Origin: Acidimicrobiaceae bacterium
GTDB taxonomy: Bacteria > Actinomycetota > Acidimicrobiia > Acidimicrobiales > Ilumatobacteraceae
Reading direction: 5' to 3'
DNA length: 17,027 nt
Assembly (NCBI GenBank): GCA_003154135.1
Contig: PMCN01000275.1
Span: forward strand, 155 to 17,181
The translations under genes were made by a program, and so were the position numbers. Under the pieces are notes generated by a model. It did not search any database, had not been told where the DNA came from, and saw only the letters and a program-made list of their open reading frames with translations. Shown piece by piece: positions 7,978 to 15,522 of the stretch. Numbering within the stretch: position 1 is the first letter of the stretch; the number at the start of each line of letters is the position of its first letter.

Positions 7978-8847
7978 ATGGGCAGGGCATCGTGGACCGA
8001 GCATCCTCGCGTGGTGTCGCTGCGCGAGCGCTCGGCCCCCGCCAATGCACTGGTCGCGACCATCGACAACTTCCGCACGCATCGGACGGGTCGCCACGCT
8101 GCGCTCGTCGCGCACTACGGGTTCCTGTCGATCTTCCCGCTGATGCTGGTGTTCACCACTGTGCTCGGTCTGGTGCTGGAGGGCCATCCGCACCTCCAGA
8201 AGGAGATCATCGACTCCGCGTTCAGCCGCCTCCCCATCGTCGGCACGCAGCTCGCCACCGACCCATCGGCACTGCACGGCAGCGTGTGGGTGCTGCTCCT
8301 GGGCCTCCTCACCGCGCTGTGGGCCAGCCTGCGTGCGTTCAACGTGCTGCAGACCTCGCTCGACGACATCGCCGAGGTGCCGATGCCACAGCGCCGCACG
8401 CTGGTGGCCATCCGCGTGCGGTCGCTGCTCGGCATCGTCGTCGTCGGCGGCGGCCAGGTCGCCACCGCGTTCCTCACCAGCACGCTCGGCTTCGACTCGT
8501 GGAACCCGTTCGGCCGCGCCGGCCTCGGCGTCGCGGCCATCGCCATGAACGCAACGGTTCTGGCGGCCACGTATCGGTGGCTGTGCGTGGCTCCCCTGTC
8601 GTGGCGTCAGGTTGCGCCCGGCGCGCTCATCGGCGGGTTCGTGTTCAGCCTGCTGCAGGTCGCGGGCACCACAGTGGTGGCACGAGCCATCGCCCACGCG
8701 TCACCCGTGTACGGCACCTTCGCCATCCTCATCGGCCTCATCACCTGGCTCAACCTGCACGCGATCGTCGCGTTGCTGGGTGCCGAGCTGAACCGTGTGC
8801 TCCCGGCGACGCGGCTGGAGCCGCAACCGGCGACTGCTGCCTCGTAG
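7978..8847 (+). CDS. YihY/BrkB-family integral membrane protein
   Basis: 289 aa membrane protein of the YihY/virulence factor BrkB family, once misnamed ribonuclease BN; the actual function is unknown. Seen: a hydrophilic N-terminus, then family-like AALVAHYGFLSIFPLMLVFTT (about residues 40-60), a helix GSVWVLLLGLLTALWASLRAFNVLQ (about 101-125), and further hydrophobic segments GIVVVGGGQVATAF, LGVAAIAMNATVLAATYRWL, GALIGGFVFSLLQVAG, and YGTFAILIGLITWLNLHAIVALLGAELNR near the C-terminus. This gives about six helices, the normal number. The C-terminal GAELNR is a common family ending. The stop lies 6 bp from the stop of the convergent SRPBCC gene. Confidence 0.88.
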   Translation: MGRASWTEHPRVVSLRERSAPANALVATIDNFRTHRTGRHAALVAHYGFLSIFPLMLVFTTVLGLVLEGHPHLQKEIIDSAFSRLPIVGTQLATDPSALHGSVWVLLLGLLTALWASLRAFNVLQTSLDDIAEVPMPQRRTLVAIRVRSLLGIVVVGGGQVATAFLTSTLGFDSWNPFGRAGLGVAAIAMNATVLAATYRWLCVAPLSWRQVAPGALIGGFVFSLLQVAGTTVVARAIAHASPVYGTFAILIGLITWLNLHAIVALLGAELNRVLPATRLEPQPATAAS

Positions 8848-8857
8848 CGACGGCTAC
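8844..8857. terminator. Small inverted repeat joining two convergent stop codons
   Basis: GTAGC (8844-8848), loop GACG, GCTAC (8853-8857). The UAG stops of the plus- and minus-strand genes form the two arms. The stem is only 5 bp and no T-run follows, so a terminator role is weak; it may simply be chance complementarity of two TAG stops. Confidence 0.25.
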
Positions 8858-9375
8858 TTCGTGACGACCTGCTCGAGTCGCTCGAGCGTCTTGGTCATCG
8901 CGTCGATGGTCTTCGAGCGCAGCGGGCGCACGGCCGACTTGTGCACCTCGTGGCTGATGTCCCAGCTCTCGCGCACGAGGGTGCCGCCGTCGGCAGGCTC
9001 GAGCTCGTAGCGCCAGATGCGTCCGCCGACGAGCCAGCGCATGAACGACAGCGTCGGTCGCGGCTGCCAGGCGATGCGGCGGTCGTTCTCGAACTCGACC
9101 ACCGTGTTGGCCATCGAGTACGAGATGCCCGCCTTCATCGACATGCCGAACTTCGAGCCGAGCGCCAGCCGCTGCGAGCCTTCCGACGTGCCCCTCACCG
9201 TGCCCGAACCATCGATCTCCTGGTGACGGCTGGGATCGGCCAGCACGTCGAAGATGGCCGAGGCCGGCGCGGGGATGAAACGTTCGACGCTGGCGACGTC
9301 GCGGGACTCGGCGGGGGTGTCAGGCACACCGTCGACAACCTGCGGTGATGCAACAACATTCCCCACCAGGGTCAA
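8854..9375 (-). CDS. SRPBCC-fold (polyketide cyclase/START-like) protein
   Basis: Up to 173 aa. Residues about 27-170 show the SRPBCC helix-grip pattern: an opening strand SVERFIPAPASAIFDVLADPSRHQEID, several beta strands (VVEFENDRRIAWQP, WRYELEPADGGTLVRESW), and a long C-terminal helix TIDAMTKTLERLEQVV. Members bind small hydrophobic ligands in a central cavity; the ligand here cannot be told. There is no signal peptide, so it is probably cytoplasmic. The longest frame begins with TTG at 9375, and an in-frame GTG at 9366 is an alternative; neither has a clear ribosome site, so the start is uncertain by several residues. The gene is divergent from the carboxypeptidase gene, with only 32 bp between starts. 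Confidence 0.75.
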   Translation of the reverse strand: MTLVGNVVASPQVVDGVPDTPAESRDVASVERFIPAPASAIFDVLADPSRHQEIDGSGTVRGTSEGSQRLALGSKFGMSMKAGISYSMANTVVEFENDRRIAWQPRPTLSFMRWLVGGRIWRYELEPADGGTLVRESWDISHEVHKSAVRPLRSKTIDAMTKTLERLEQVVTK

Positions 9376-9394
9376 GATCGGCGCCGCGCGGGCC

Positions 9395-9400
9395 GATATT
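9395..9400 (+). promoter_or_regulatory. Possible leaderless -10 element for the carboxypeptidase gene
   Basis: GATATT lies exactly 7 nt before the ATG at 9408. It matches the A2/T6 positions of TANNNT but not the first T. No Shine-Dalgarno sequence precedes the ATG. It is an AT-rich island inside very GC-rich sequence. Confidence 0.35.
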
Positions 9401-9407
9401 CCAAGTG

Positions 9408-11678
9408 ATGCACACGGTTCCCCGCCGACTCCGTGCGCTCTGTCTGCTCAGTCTCGTGGCCAGTAGCGCCTTCGTGGCCACCGCACCGGTCGCCACGGTC
9501 AGCGCTGCCGACGCGCCCTGGACCCTGCCCACGGTGCCGCCGCAGTGCAGCACGACGGCGATGAACAGCGGCAACGTGGCCGGTTGCGTCATCACGCTCG
9601 GCTCGGGCCTGCCCGAGACCCGCGGCTGGCCCGCCGCGCCGTTCCCGCGACCCACCAACCCGACCGTGCTGGCGTGGGTGAACCTCACGTCGGGCTCCAC
9701 CGGCAACGCGGTGGCCGACGTGCAGCAGGCGCTCGACGACCAAGGTGCCTCGCTCTCCGTGGACGGTCAGTTCGGACTGCTCACCCTGTGGGCGGTGAAG
9801 GCCTACCAGCAGGACAACAGCCTGCCGGTGACCGGCATCGTCGACGCCACGATGGCCGACATGCTGAAGGTGCAGAACACCACCGGCGGCACGTTCCCGC
9901 CCGTGGGCTGGAAGTGGCTCGGCTGGGGCTACAACGGCAGCCCCGCGCTGGCTGCGTTCGAGAAGTTGTTCGTCAGCAACACGCAACAGATCGGCTCGCT
10001 CAAGCCCGGCCAGCTGAAGTCGTTCCCCGACGCGCTGCCGTTGTTCGAGGGCTTCCTGGCCGAGATCCAGGCCAAGGGGTACACGATCACCGACGGCGGT
10101 ACGTACGTCTTCCGCTGCACGGCCAGCACCCGCAAGGACTGCGCCGGGCTGCAACGCGGGTCGCTGTCGAACCACGCCTACGGCCTGGCGAGCGACATCA
10201 ACACCGGGAAGAACCCGATGCAGACCGACGTGGGCATCAACGGGGCATCGGCGTGCAAGACCCCCGTGATCACCAACCTGCCGCAGTGGGTGGTGCAGAC
10301 CGCGGAGAAGTGGGGTCTGTACTGGGGCGGCTACGGCTGGAGCAGTGGCTGCAGCTCGCCGTCGCAGTCGCGCACCTCGGTGACCCGCGACCCGATGCAC
10401 TTCGAGTTCAACGGCACGGTCGACCAGGCCAAGGCCATCCTGCGCGCCAACGTCGGCTCCGGTGCGTGCTTCCCCGTCGTCGATGACCTGGGTGTCCAGA
10501 GCGACCGGTGCCTGCTGCGCGGCGAGGTGCCCGACGGCGGCACCCGCATCGTCATCGACACCAACGCTCCGGCGGGCGCGACAGCCGTGATGGTGAACAT
10601 CACGCTCACCGGGGCGCAGACCACCGGCTACGCCGCTGCCGAGGACTGTGGTGCGGTGCCTGCCGGCGACCGCGCGTGGAGCAACGCCAACGCCCGCCTC
10701 GGGCGCGCAGTCGCCGCCGCCGCCGTGGTGCCCATCGACGCGCAAGGACATTTCTGCCTCTACCAGTCGGGCACGTTCCACAGCATCGTCGACGTGGAGG
10801 GCTTCTTCTCGCCCGCAGCGGCCGCGCCGAGCGGCAACCTCTACACCCCCATTGCACCGGTGCGCGTCGTCGACACGCGCACGAGTCCGTGGTGCTCGCC
10901 CGACGGCAGCTGCAACGACCCGTCACCAGTGCCGGCCAACACGCCCGTGGTCGCGGCGGCGTCGGTGCCCGTCGACGCAGTGGCCGCAATGGCCAACCTC
11001 ACCGTGGTGGGGGCCGGCTCCACCGGCTTCCTCACCGCCGACACCTGCCCAGTCCTGGCCGTCGCCGGCACCACGCACAGCAACGTCAACTTCGTGGCCG
11101 GCGACCGCGCGATCACGAACCTCGCGGTGGTGCCCACCCTGAGCACCGACATGGGCGCACAGTTCTGCACCGTGTCCCCCACCAGTCAGGGCGTCGTGGT
11201 CGACGTGCTCGGCGTGTTCGCACCTGCCGCGCAGGGTGGGTTGGGGTACACGACCCTCGCCCCGTCGCGACTCGTCGACACCCGCAAGTGCTGGACCGAC
11301 CCGATCACCACGGTCCAACGGTGTGCGATGGTCAACACTGCGGGCAGCGTGGTGCGCATGCGTGCACCGGCGGGTGCCAACGTGGTGCTCCTGAACCTCA
11401 CCACCACGTTGGGTGCGGCCTTTGGATTCGTCGCGGCCGACCGGTGCTCGGTGATCAACGGCGGCGTGCACGACAAGGGAAGCGTGCAGATCGTGCCCGG
11501 CTCGGCCGTGGCCAACCTCACGGTGGTCCCGGTCGACAGTGACGGAACCTTCTGCGCGTGGGTGAGCAGCACCACGCACCTGGTGGTCGACCTGTTCGGG
11601 ACGTTCTCGCCCACAGGTGGACTTCGGTTCGTCCCGATCACCCCGGAGCGGGTGCTCGACTCACGCCAACCTGCGTGA
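9408..11678 (+). CDS. Secreted M15-type D-Ala-D-Ala carboxypeptidase with peptidoglycan-binding domain and three C-terminal modules
   Basis: 756 aa. A Sec signal peptide (about 1-33, ending VSA) indicates export. Residues about 95-155 form a peptidoglycan-binding-1 domain (VADVQQALDDQG, then TLWAVKAYQQDNSLPVTGIVD). Residues about 180-345 form an M15/VanY-type zinc peptidase: the motif SNHAYGLASD gives ligands His256 and Asp263, and DPMHFEF gives His331 with nearby Asp328/Glu333. It should trim peptides of the cell wall. Residues about 354-756 hold three related modules of about 130 aa, each with four Cys and ending like VVDVLGVFAP. The motif P-x-R-x-x-D-T/S-R occurs at 484-491, 619-626 and 746-753. 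The last lies at the very C-terminus, which suggests it completes the first module. I chose ATG 9408 because it begins the signal peptide; an in-frame upstream codon at 9345 would add 21 unhelpful residues. The 3' end overlaps the GH3 gene on the other strand by 41 bp. Confidence 0.88.
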   Translation: MHTVPRRLRALCLLSLVASSAFVATAPVATVSAADAPWTLPTVPPQCSTTAMNSGNVAGCVITLGSGLPETRGWPAAPFPRPTNPTVLAWVNLTSGSTGNAVADVQQALDDQGASLSVDGQFGLLTLWAVKAYQQDNSLPVTGIVDATMADMLKVQNTTGGTFPPVGWKWLGWGYNGSPALAAFEKLFVSNTQQIGSLKPGQLKSFPDALPLFEGFLAEIQAKGYTITDGGTYVFRCTASTRKDCAGLQRGSLSNHAYGLASDINTGKNPMQTDVGINGASACKTPVITNLPQWVVQTAEKWGLYWGGYGWSSGCSSPSQSRTSVTRDPMHFEFNGTVDQAKAILRANVGSGACFPVVDDLGVQSDRCLLRGEVPDGGTRIVIDTNAPAGATAVMVNITLTGAQTTGYAAAEDCGAVPAGDRAWSNANARLGRAVAAAAVVPIDAQGHFCLYQSGTFHSIVDVEGFFSPAAAAPSGNLYTPIAPVRVVDTRTSPWCSPDGSCNDPSPVPANTPVVAAASVPVDAVAAMANLTVVGAGSTGFLTADTCPVLAVAGTTHSNVNFVAGDRAITNLAVVPTLSTDMGAQFCTVSPTSQGVVVDVLGVFAPAAQGGLGYTTLAPSRLVDTRKCWTDPITTVQRCAMVNTAGSVVRMRAPAGANVVLLNLTTTLGAAFGFVAADRCSVINGGVHDKGSVQIVPGSAVANLTVVPVDSDGTFCAWVSSTTHLVVDLFGTFSPTGGLRFVPITPERVLDSRQPA
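10467..11678 (+). repeat. Three tandem Cys-containing protein modules (about 130 aa each) in the carboxypeptidase
   Basis: Protein-level repeat. Equivalent cysteines recur at residues 354/368/414/450, 496/502/547/587 and 628/639/680/716. Each module has a strand like ANLTVVPVD or ANLTVVGAG, then a conserved D-x-C, a second FC, and ends VDV-x-G-x-F-(S/A)-P. Copies have diverged at DNA level, so this is an old duplication. Confidence 0.75.
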
Positions 11679-14028
11679 GATCGCGCGACGACGTACCCAC
11701 GACGATGCGGTGATCGCCGGGCTGCAGCACCCAGTCGTGGCGGTCGACGTGCCACTGGCTGAACGCCCGCGGCGGGAGCTCGATGGTCACCGAGCCCTCG
11801 GCGCCCGCGTCGAGGTGCACCTTGGCGAAGCCCTGCAAGGTGCGTACGGGACGGTCGTGCTCGCGCGCGGCCGGCTCGACGTAGCACTGCACCACGGTGC
11901 TGCCTGCCCGTGACCCGGTGTTGCTCACCGGCACCGTGACGGTGACGCCTGTGCGCGGGTTGCCCGTCGACGTGGCCGCACCGAGCTGCCACGTCGTGTA
12001 GCCCAGCCCGTGGCCGAACGGGAACAGCGGCTCGATTCCCATGGCGTCGTACCAGCGATGACCGATGAGCAGACCCTCGGCGTACTCGGCCCTGCCGTCG
12101 CGACCGGGGTGGTGCTCGAACGCGGGCGTGTCGGACAGCCGGCGGGGCATGGTGACGGGAAGCCGGCCACCGGGCTCGGCCACCCCGAGCAGCATGTCGG
12201 CGAGGGCCTCGCCGAACTCCTCGCCCGGGAACCACACCTGCAGCACGGCGGCCACGTCGTCGATCCAGGGCATCGTGACGGGCGAGCCGGCGTTCACCAC
12301 CACCACCGTGCGCGGGTTCACCGCAGCGACACGGCGCACCAGCTCGTCCTGCGCGCCAGGAAGGTCCATCGTGGTGCGGTCCTCCCCTTCGGTCTCCCAG
12401 TCGGCGTTGGTGCCCACCACCACGACGGCGATCGACGCGGTGGATGCCGCAGCAACGGCGCGTTCCATCGCGTCGTCGTTGTCGGGCGGCGCGGCGCCCA
12501 CGGCGAGGCCTCGCAGCTGCGTCCGCTCCTCCACCGCCACACCGACCTCGACGTGCATGGGCACACCTGCCCGGCACTGCAACGGCACTCGGATCTCCGG
12601 GCTGCCGTGGCCGAAGTAGGAGCCACCGACCTGCGGCGTGGACAGATCGACGACCACCTGCCCGTCGATGCGCAGGACGGACGCGCCCACCGCCATGAGG
12701 CTCACCATCCACTCGCCGTCGACGTTCGGTGTGAACGTGCCCACCACGTCGGTGCCGAACGACCCGTGGTCGATGTTGTCGGCCGGCTTGTTCATCCAGG
12801 TGAAGCTCAACCGGTCGGCCGTCGCGTCGGCGGTCTGGCCGTGCATGTCGTGATAGTGCACGGCGAAGTCGCCGCGCATGCTGGGCAGGCGCTTCCCGAT
12901 GCGGCAGCCGGGCTCGTGCACGGCCACCACGCCGCGCGCCTCGAGCGCGGCAAGCGGCATCGACGGCCGGTTCAGCCGCACCCGTGCGCTGCCGCCCCCT
13001 TGCACCTGGCCGCGTTCGGCGTTGGGTCCAAGCAACGCGACTTGCGCGTCGGCCGGCAAGGGAAGGACGCCGTCGTTCTTCAGCAGCACGCTGCCCGCCA
13101 CCGCCGCGCGGCGGATGACCTCGCGCGTCGCCGCCGAGTCGTCGGTGACTTCGGTGGTGTCGATGTCGCCTACGCCCGACCACGCGAACAGCCGCAGCAG
13201 CCGCAGCACCGACTCGTCGACCCGAGTCTCGGACGTGAGACCGGCGTCGAGCTCGGCGCGGAGCGCGTCGCCGCGATACCGCGGCGGCCCGGGCATCTCC
13301 AGGTCGAGTCCCGCCTCCAGCGAGTCGGCGGCGCTGTGCGTGCCGAACCAGTCGCTCACCACCGCGCCGTCGAAGCCCCACTCGTCGCGCAGCACCCCAC
13401 GCAGCAGCTCGTGGTGCTCGCTGGCGTAGGTGCCGTTGATGCGGTTGTACGAGCTCATCACTGCACGCACGTTCGCGCCGCCGTCGTCGACCGGACGCAC
13501 GGCCTGCTCGAAGGGCAGCAGGTACATCTCGCGCAGCGGCACCTCGTCGACCTCGCTGGAGATGGTGTGCCGCTCATGCTCGGTGTCGTTGGCGATGAAG
13601 TGCTTGACGCAGCAGGCCACTCCGTGCTCCTGCACGCCGCGCACGTAGCCGACGGCGATGGCAGCGGTGAGGACGGGGTCTTCGCTCATGCACTCGAAGT
13701 TGCGGCCGCCGATGGGGGTCCGATGCAGGTTGACGGTGGGAGCGAGCAGCATGTTGGCGCCCTTCGAGCGCGCCTCGCGGCCCAATGCGCTGCCCACCTC
13801 CTCCAGCAGCGCAGGGTCGAACGATGCGCCCAGCGCGGTGCCACACGGGAACGACGCCGATGCCGGCCCGGTGAACGACGTGCCGCGCACGCCGGCGGGG
13901 CCGTCGGAGCAGCGCATCGCCGGCGCACCTGGGAGCGCCACCGTGTGCCACGCGTCGAACCCGGCGAGCAGGGCCACCTTCTGGTCGAGCGTGAGCGAGG
14001 CGAGCACGGCGTCGGGGTCGATCGGCAT
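11638..14028 (-). CDS. Glycoside hydrolase family 3 (beta-glucosidase-like) with PA14 insertion
   Basis: 796 aa from ATG 14028. Hydrolyses terminal beta-linked sugars from glycosides. Domain order: a GH3 N-terminal barrel with RCSDGPAGVRG (39-49), the substrate-binding KHF at 152-154 and the nucleophile Asp226 in GAVVSDW; the start of the GH3 C-terminal domain (about 300-365); an inserted PA14-like domain (about 370-515, with VGTFTPNVDGEW and SVLRIDGQVVVD); resumption of the C-terminal domain with NADWETEGEDR (541-551), whose Glu545/547 region holds the expected acid/base; and a fibronectin-III-like tail (about 675-790). The same layout occurs in PA14-bearing yeast and bacterial beta-glucosidases. 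There is no signal peptide, so it should be cytoplasmic. A GTG at 14034 would add two residues. It lies 43 nt after the carotenoid oxygenase gene and could be in the same transcript. Its 3' end overlaps the carboxypeptidase gene. The exact sugar is not readable. Confidence 0.9.
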   Translation of the reverse strand: MPIDPDAVLASLTLDQKVALLAGFDAWHTVALPGAPAMRCSDGPAGVRGTSFTGPASASFPCGTALGASFDPALLEEVGSALGREARSKGANMLLAPTVNLHRTPIGGRNFECMSEDPVLTAAIAVGYVRGVQEHGVACCVKHFIANDTEHERHTISSEVDEVPLREMYLLPFEQAVRPVDDGGANVRAVMSSYNRINGTYASEHHELLRGVLRDEWGFDGAVVSDWFGTHSAADSLEAGLDLEMPGPPRYRGDALRAELDAGLTSETRVDESVLRLLRLFAWSGVGDIDTTEVTDDSAATREVIRRAAVAGSVLLKNDGVLPLPADAQVALLGPNAERGQVQGGGSARVRLNRPSMPLAALEARGVVAVHEPGCRIGKRLPSMRGDFAVHYHDMHGQTADATADRLSFTWMNKPADNIDHGSFGTDVVGTFTPNVDGEWMVSLMAVGASVLRIDGQVVVDLSTPQVGGSYFGHGSPEIRVPLQCRAGVPMHVEVGVAVEERTQLRGLAVGAAPPDNDDAMERAVAAASTASIAVVVVGTNADWETEGEDRTTMDLPGAQDELVRRVAAVNPRTVVVVNAGSPVTMPWIDDVAAVLQVWFPGEEFGEALADMLLGVAEPGGRLPVTMPRRLSDTPAFEHHPGRDGRAEYAEGLLIGHRWYDAMGIEPLFPFGHGLGYTTWQLGAATSTGNPRTGVTVTVPVSNTGSRAGSTVVQCYVEPAAREHDRPVRTLQGFAKVHLDAGAEGSVTIELPPRAFSQWHVDRHDWVLQPGDHRIVVGTSSRDLTQVGVSRAPAPG

Positions 14029-14034
14029 GGCCAC

Positions 14035-14040
14035 AGATTG
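14035..14040 (-). promoter_or_regulatory. Possible leaderless -10 element for the GH3 gene
   Basis: CAATCT on the minus strand, 6 nt before the ATG at 14028. It matches the A2/T6 positions of TANNNT. A purine-rich AGGGGG lies too far upstream to be a ribosome site. This favours the ATG over the GTG at 14034, but the signal is weak. Confidence 0.3.
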
Positions 14041-14051
14041 CCACGCCGTCG

Positions 14052-14081
14052 CACCCCCTCGAACTTCGGGGTCAGGGGGTG
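14052..14081 (-). terminator. Hairpin at the end of the carotenoid oxygenase gene
   Basis: CACCCCCT at 14052-14059 pairs perfectly over 8 bp with AGGGGGTG at 14074-14081, with a 14-nt loop that contains part of the stop codon. No T-run follows. It could be a weak terminator or an attenuating or processing stem between the oxygenase and GH3 genes. Confidence 0.35.
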
Positions 14082-15433
14082 GCGGGCGGGACCGAGCGGT
14101 CGCTCACCCAGTTGCCGTGGAAGCCGTAGGGCACGCGCTGGGGCAGCAGCACCCTGGCCACCGGGCCGCGCAACAGGTCTTGCGCGTCGAGCACCACCAG
14201 TTCGGCGGTGCCCGCGGGCACGTCGTGCACGAAGGTGAGCAGCCAGCCGTCGTCCTCGGCGGTGGGGTCGGGGCGGGAGACGAACACAGGCTCGCCACCG
14301 CCGCGACCGGTGCCGTGGCGGTACTCGGTGCGCTCGCCGGTGTGCACGTCGTACTTGCGCGTGGGCCACTCGGACGTGTCGTCGGGACCCGAGCAGTAGC
14401 CGAAGCGGTACGGCTTGCCGGTGAGCGCACCCCGGTGGCGCGGGAACTCGCAGGGCGACGAATCGATCACCGAGGTGCTGCACGTGCGAGTGGCCGGGTT
14501 GACGACCCACCGCTCCAGACGGGCGAAGTTGTCGCCGAACGGGCCGAGGATGTCGTCGTCGAACATCCGGTCGTAGACGCACAGGTCGATGACCACCGAG
14601 CCGTCGGCCTGGTCGTAGGCGTTCATCGGGTGGAACGAGTAGCAGACCGGCACGTCGACCCACACGATGGCGGACGCATCACCTTCGCGGGGCAAGAACC
14701 CGAGGCGCGAGCCGTAGTCGTTGTTCCAGCGGAACGGGAAGCGACCGGCGAAGGCGAGGTCGAAGTCGACCGTGACGGGCATGTCGTAGACGACGGCGTA
14801 ACGCGCTGTGAGCGACATGTCGTGCACCATCACCATGCCCGGCACTGGGATGTCGACGGTGCGCCGCACGCGCCCGTCGGTGCCGACCACCACGTACTGC
14901 ACGTGGTCGACGAACTGCGGCCACGCGTAGACCACCGCGTGCATCTCGCCGGTGTCGGGATCGACCTTCGGATGGGCGGTGAACGCGCCGGGCAGCGTGC
15001 CGAAGAAGTCGTTGCGGCCGACGGTCTCGAGGTCGTAGGTGAGCTCGACCGGACACCCACCGGCCTCGACCATCGCCCAGGTGGTGCCGGCGAACCCGCC
15101 GACGTTGGTGTTGGGTCCCGACGGGTTGTCGTTCCAGTTGCGGCCGGCGATGTCGGGCTGGCCACGCGATGCGGACAGCTGCGCCGACCCGACGTAGCGG
15201 TTGCGGTACCACTCGGCCCGGCCGCCGCGCAGGCGCACACCGTGCACCATGCCGTCGCCGATGAACCAGTGGTGGGTGGCCGAATCGGCGGCCAGCGGGT
15301 TGGGCCCGTTGCGCAGGTAGCGCCCGTCGAGGTCGGCCGGCAACTGCCCGATCACCTGCAGATCGACGGCGGTGACCTCGCGCTCGACCGGTGCGTAGTT
15401 GCCGACGAGGTAGCGGTTCTGCGTGTCGGTCAT
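14072..15433 (-). CDS. Carotenoid cleavage oxygenase (RPE65/CCD family)
   Basis: 453 aa, the usual size for bacterial members. Non-heme iron dioxygenase that splits a double bond of a carotenoid, apocarotenoid or stilbene-like substrate. All four iron-binding histidines are visible in family context: His154 (FTAHPK), His204 (MVHDMSLT), His268 (YSFHPMNAY) and His439 (PYGFHGNW). The second-shell acidic residues are also in place: Glu319 (CEFPR) and Glu381 (GEPVFVSRP). The N-terminal ADLDGRYLRNGPNP is a family hallmark. There is no signal peptide, so it is cytoplasmic. ATG 15433 is supported by AGGGGG six nt before it; a longer frame runs on upstream but overlaps the kinase gene. The gene lies 89 bp downstream of the sensor kinase and 43 bp upstream of GH3, all in the same direction. 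The substrate is unknown. Confidence 0.93.
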   Translation of the reverse strand: MTDTQNRYLVGNYAPVEREVTAVDLQVIGQLPADLDGRYLRNGPNPLAADSATHHWFIGDGMVHGVRLRGGRAEWYRNRYVGSAQLSASRGQPDIAGRNWNDNPSGPNTNVGGFAGTTWAMVEAGGCPVELTYDLETVGRNDFFGTLPGAFTAHPKVDPDTGEMHAVVYAWPQFVDHVQYVVVGTDGRVRRTVDIPVPGMVMVHDMSLTARYAVVYDMPVTVDFDLAFAGRFPFRWNNDYGSRLGFLPREGDASAIVWVDVPVCYSFHPMNAYDQADGSVVIDLCVYDRMFDDDILGPFGDNFARLERWVVNPATRTCSTSVIDSSPCEFPRHRGALTGKPYRFGYCSGPDDTSEWPTRKYDVHTGERTEYRHGTGRGGGEPVFVSRPDPTAEDDGWLLTFVHDVPAGTAELVVLDAQDLLRGPVARVLLPQRVPYGFHGNWVSDRSVPPATP

Positions 15434-15439
15434 GGCCAA

Positions 15440-15445
15440 CCCCCT
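15440..15445 (-). promoter_or_regulatory. Ribosome binding site of the carotenoid oxygenase gene
   Basis: AGGGGG on the minus strand, 6 nt before ATG 15433. It fixes the start against the longer open frame that extends into the kinase gene. Confidence 0.6.
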
Positions 15446-15469
15446 GTGCTGTGCGTCCCAACGGCGCGA

Positions 15470-15480
15470 TAACAACGTTA
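15470..15480 (-). promoter_or_regulatory. Promoter/operator-like dyad upstream of the carotenoid oxygenase gene
   Basis: TAACGTTGTTA (minus strand) is a TAAC/GTTA dyad in an otherwise GC-rich gap. Its first six bases, TAACGT, fit a -10 box, and TCGACA lies 18 bp upstream (15499-15504) as a possible -35 box. This suggests a separate promoter for the oxygenase gene, perhaps bound by a repressor. Confidence 0.35.
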
Positions 15481-15490
15481 CAGCACCCAC

Positions 15491-15515
15491 GGATCCGGTG
15501 TCGAGCACCGGATTC
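15491..15515 (-). terminator. Hairpin after the sensor kinase gene
   Basis: Arms 15491-15500 and 15506-15515 form a 10-bp stem with a single G-T pair, around the loop TCGAG. It starts 8 nt after the kinase stop codon and has no T-run. It is likely a terminator for the two-component operon; it also overlaps the possible -35 box of the next gene. Confidence 0.5.
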
Positions 15516-15522
15516 GCACGCG

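Noticed and set aside
12010..14238. A 742-residue open frame on the plus strand opposite the GH3 gene, and another at 13658-15472 opposite the carotenoid oxygenase gene.
   Set aside because: Both are antisense shadows of genes with complete catalytic motifs; no domain-like pattern was seen in either.
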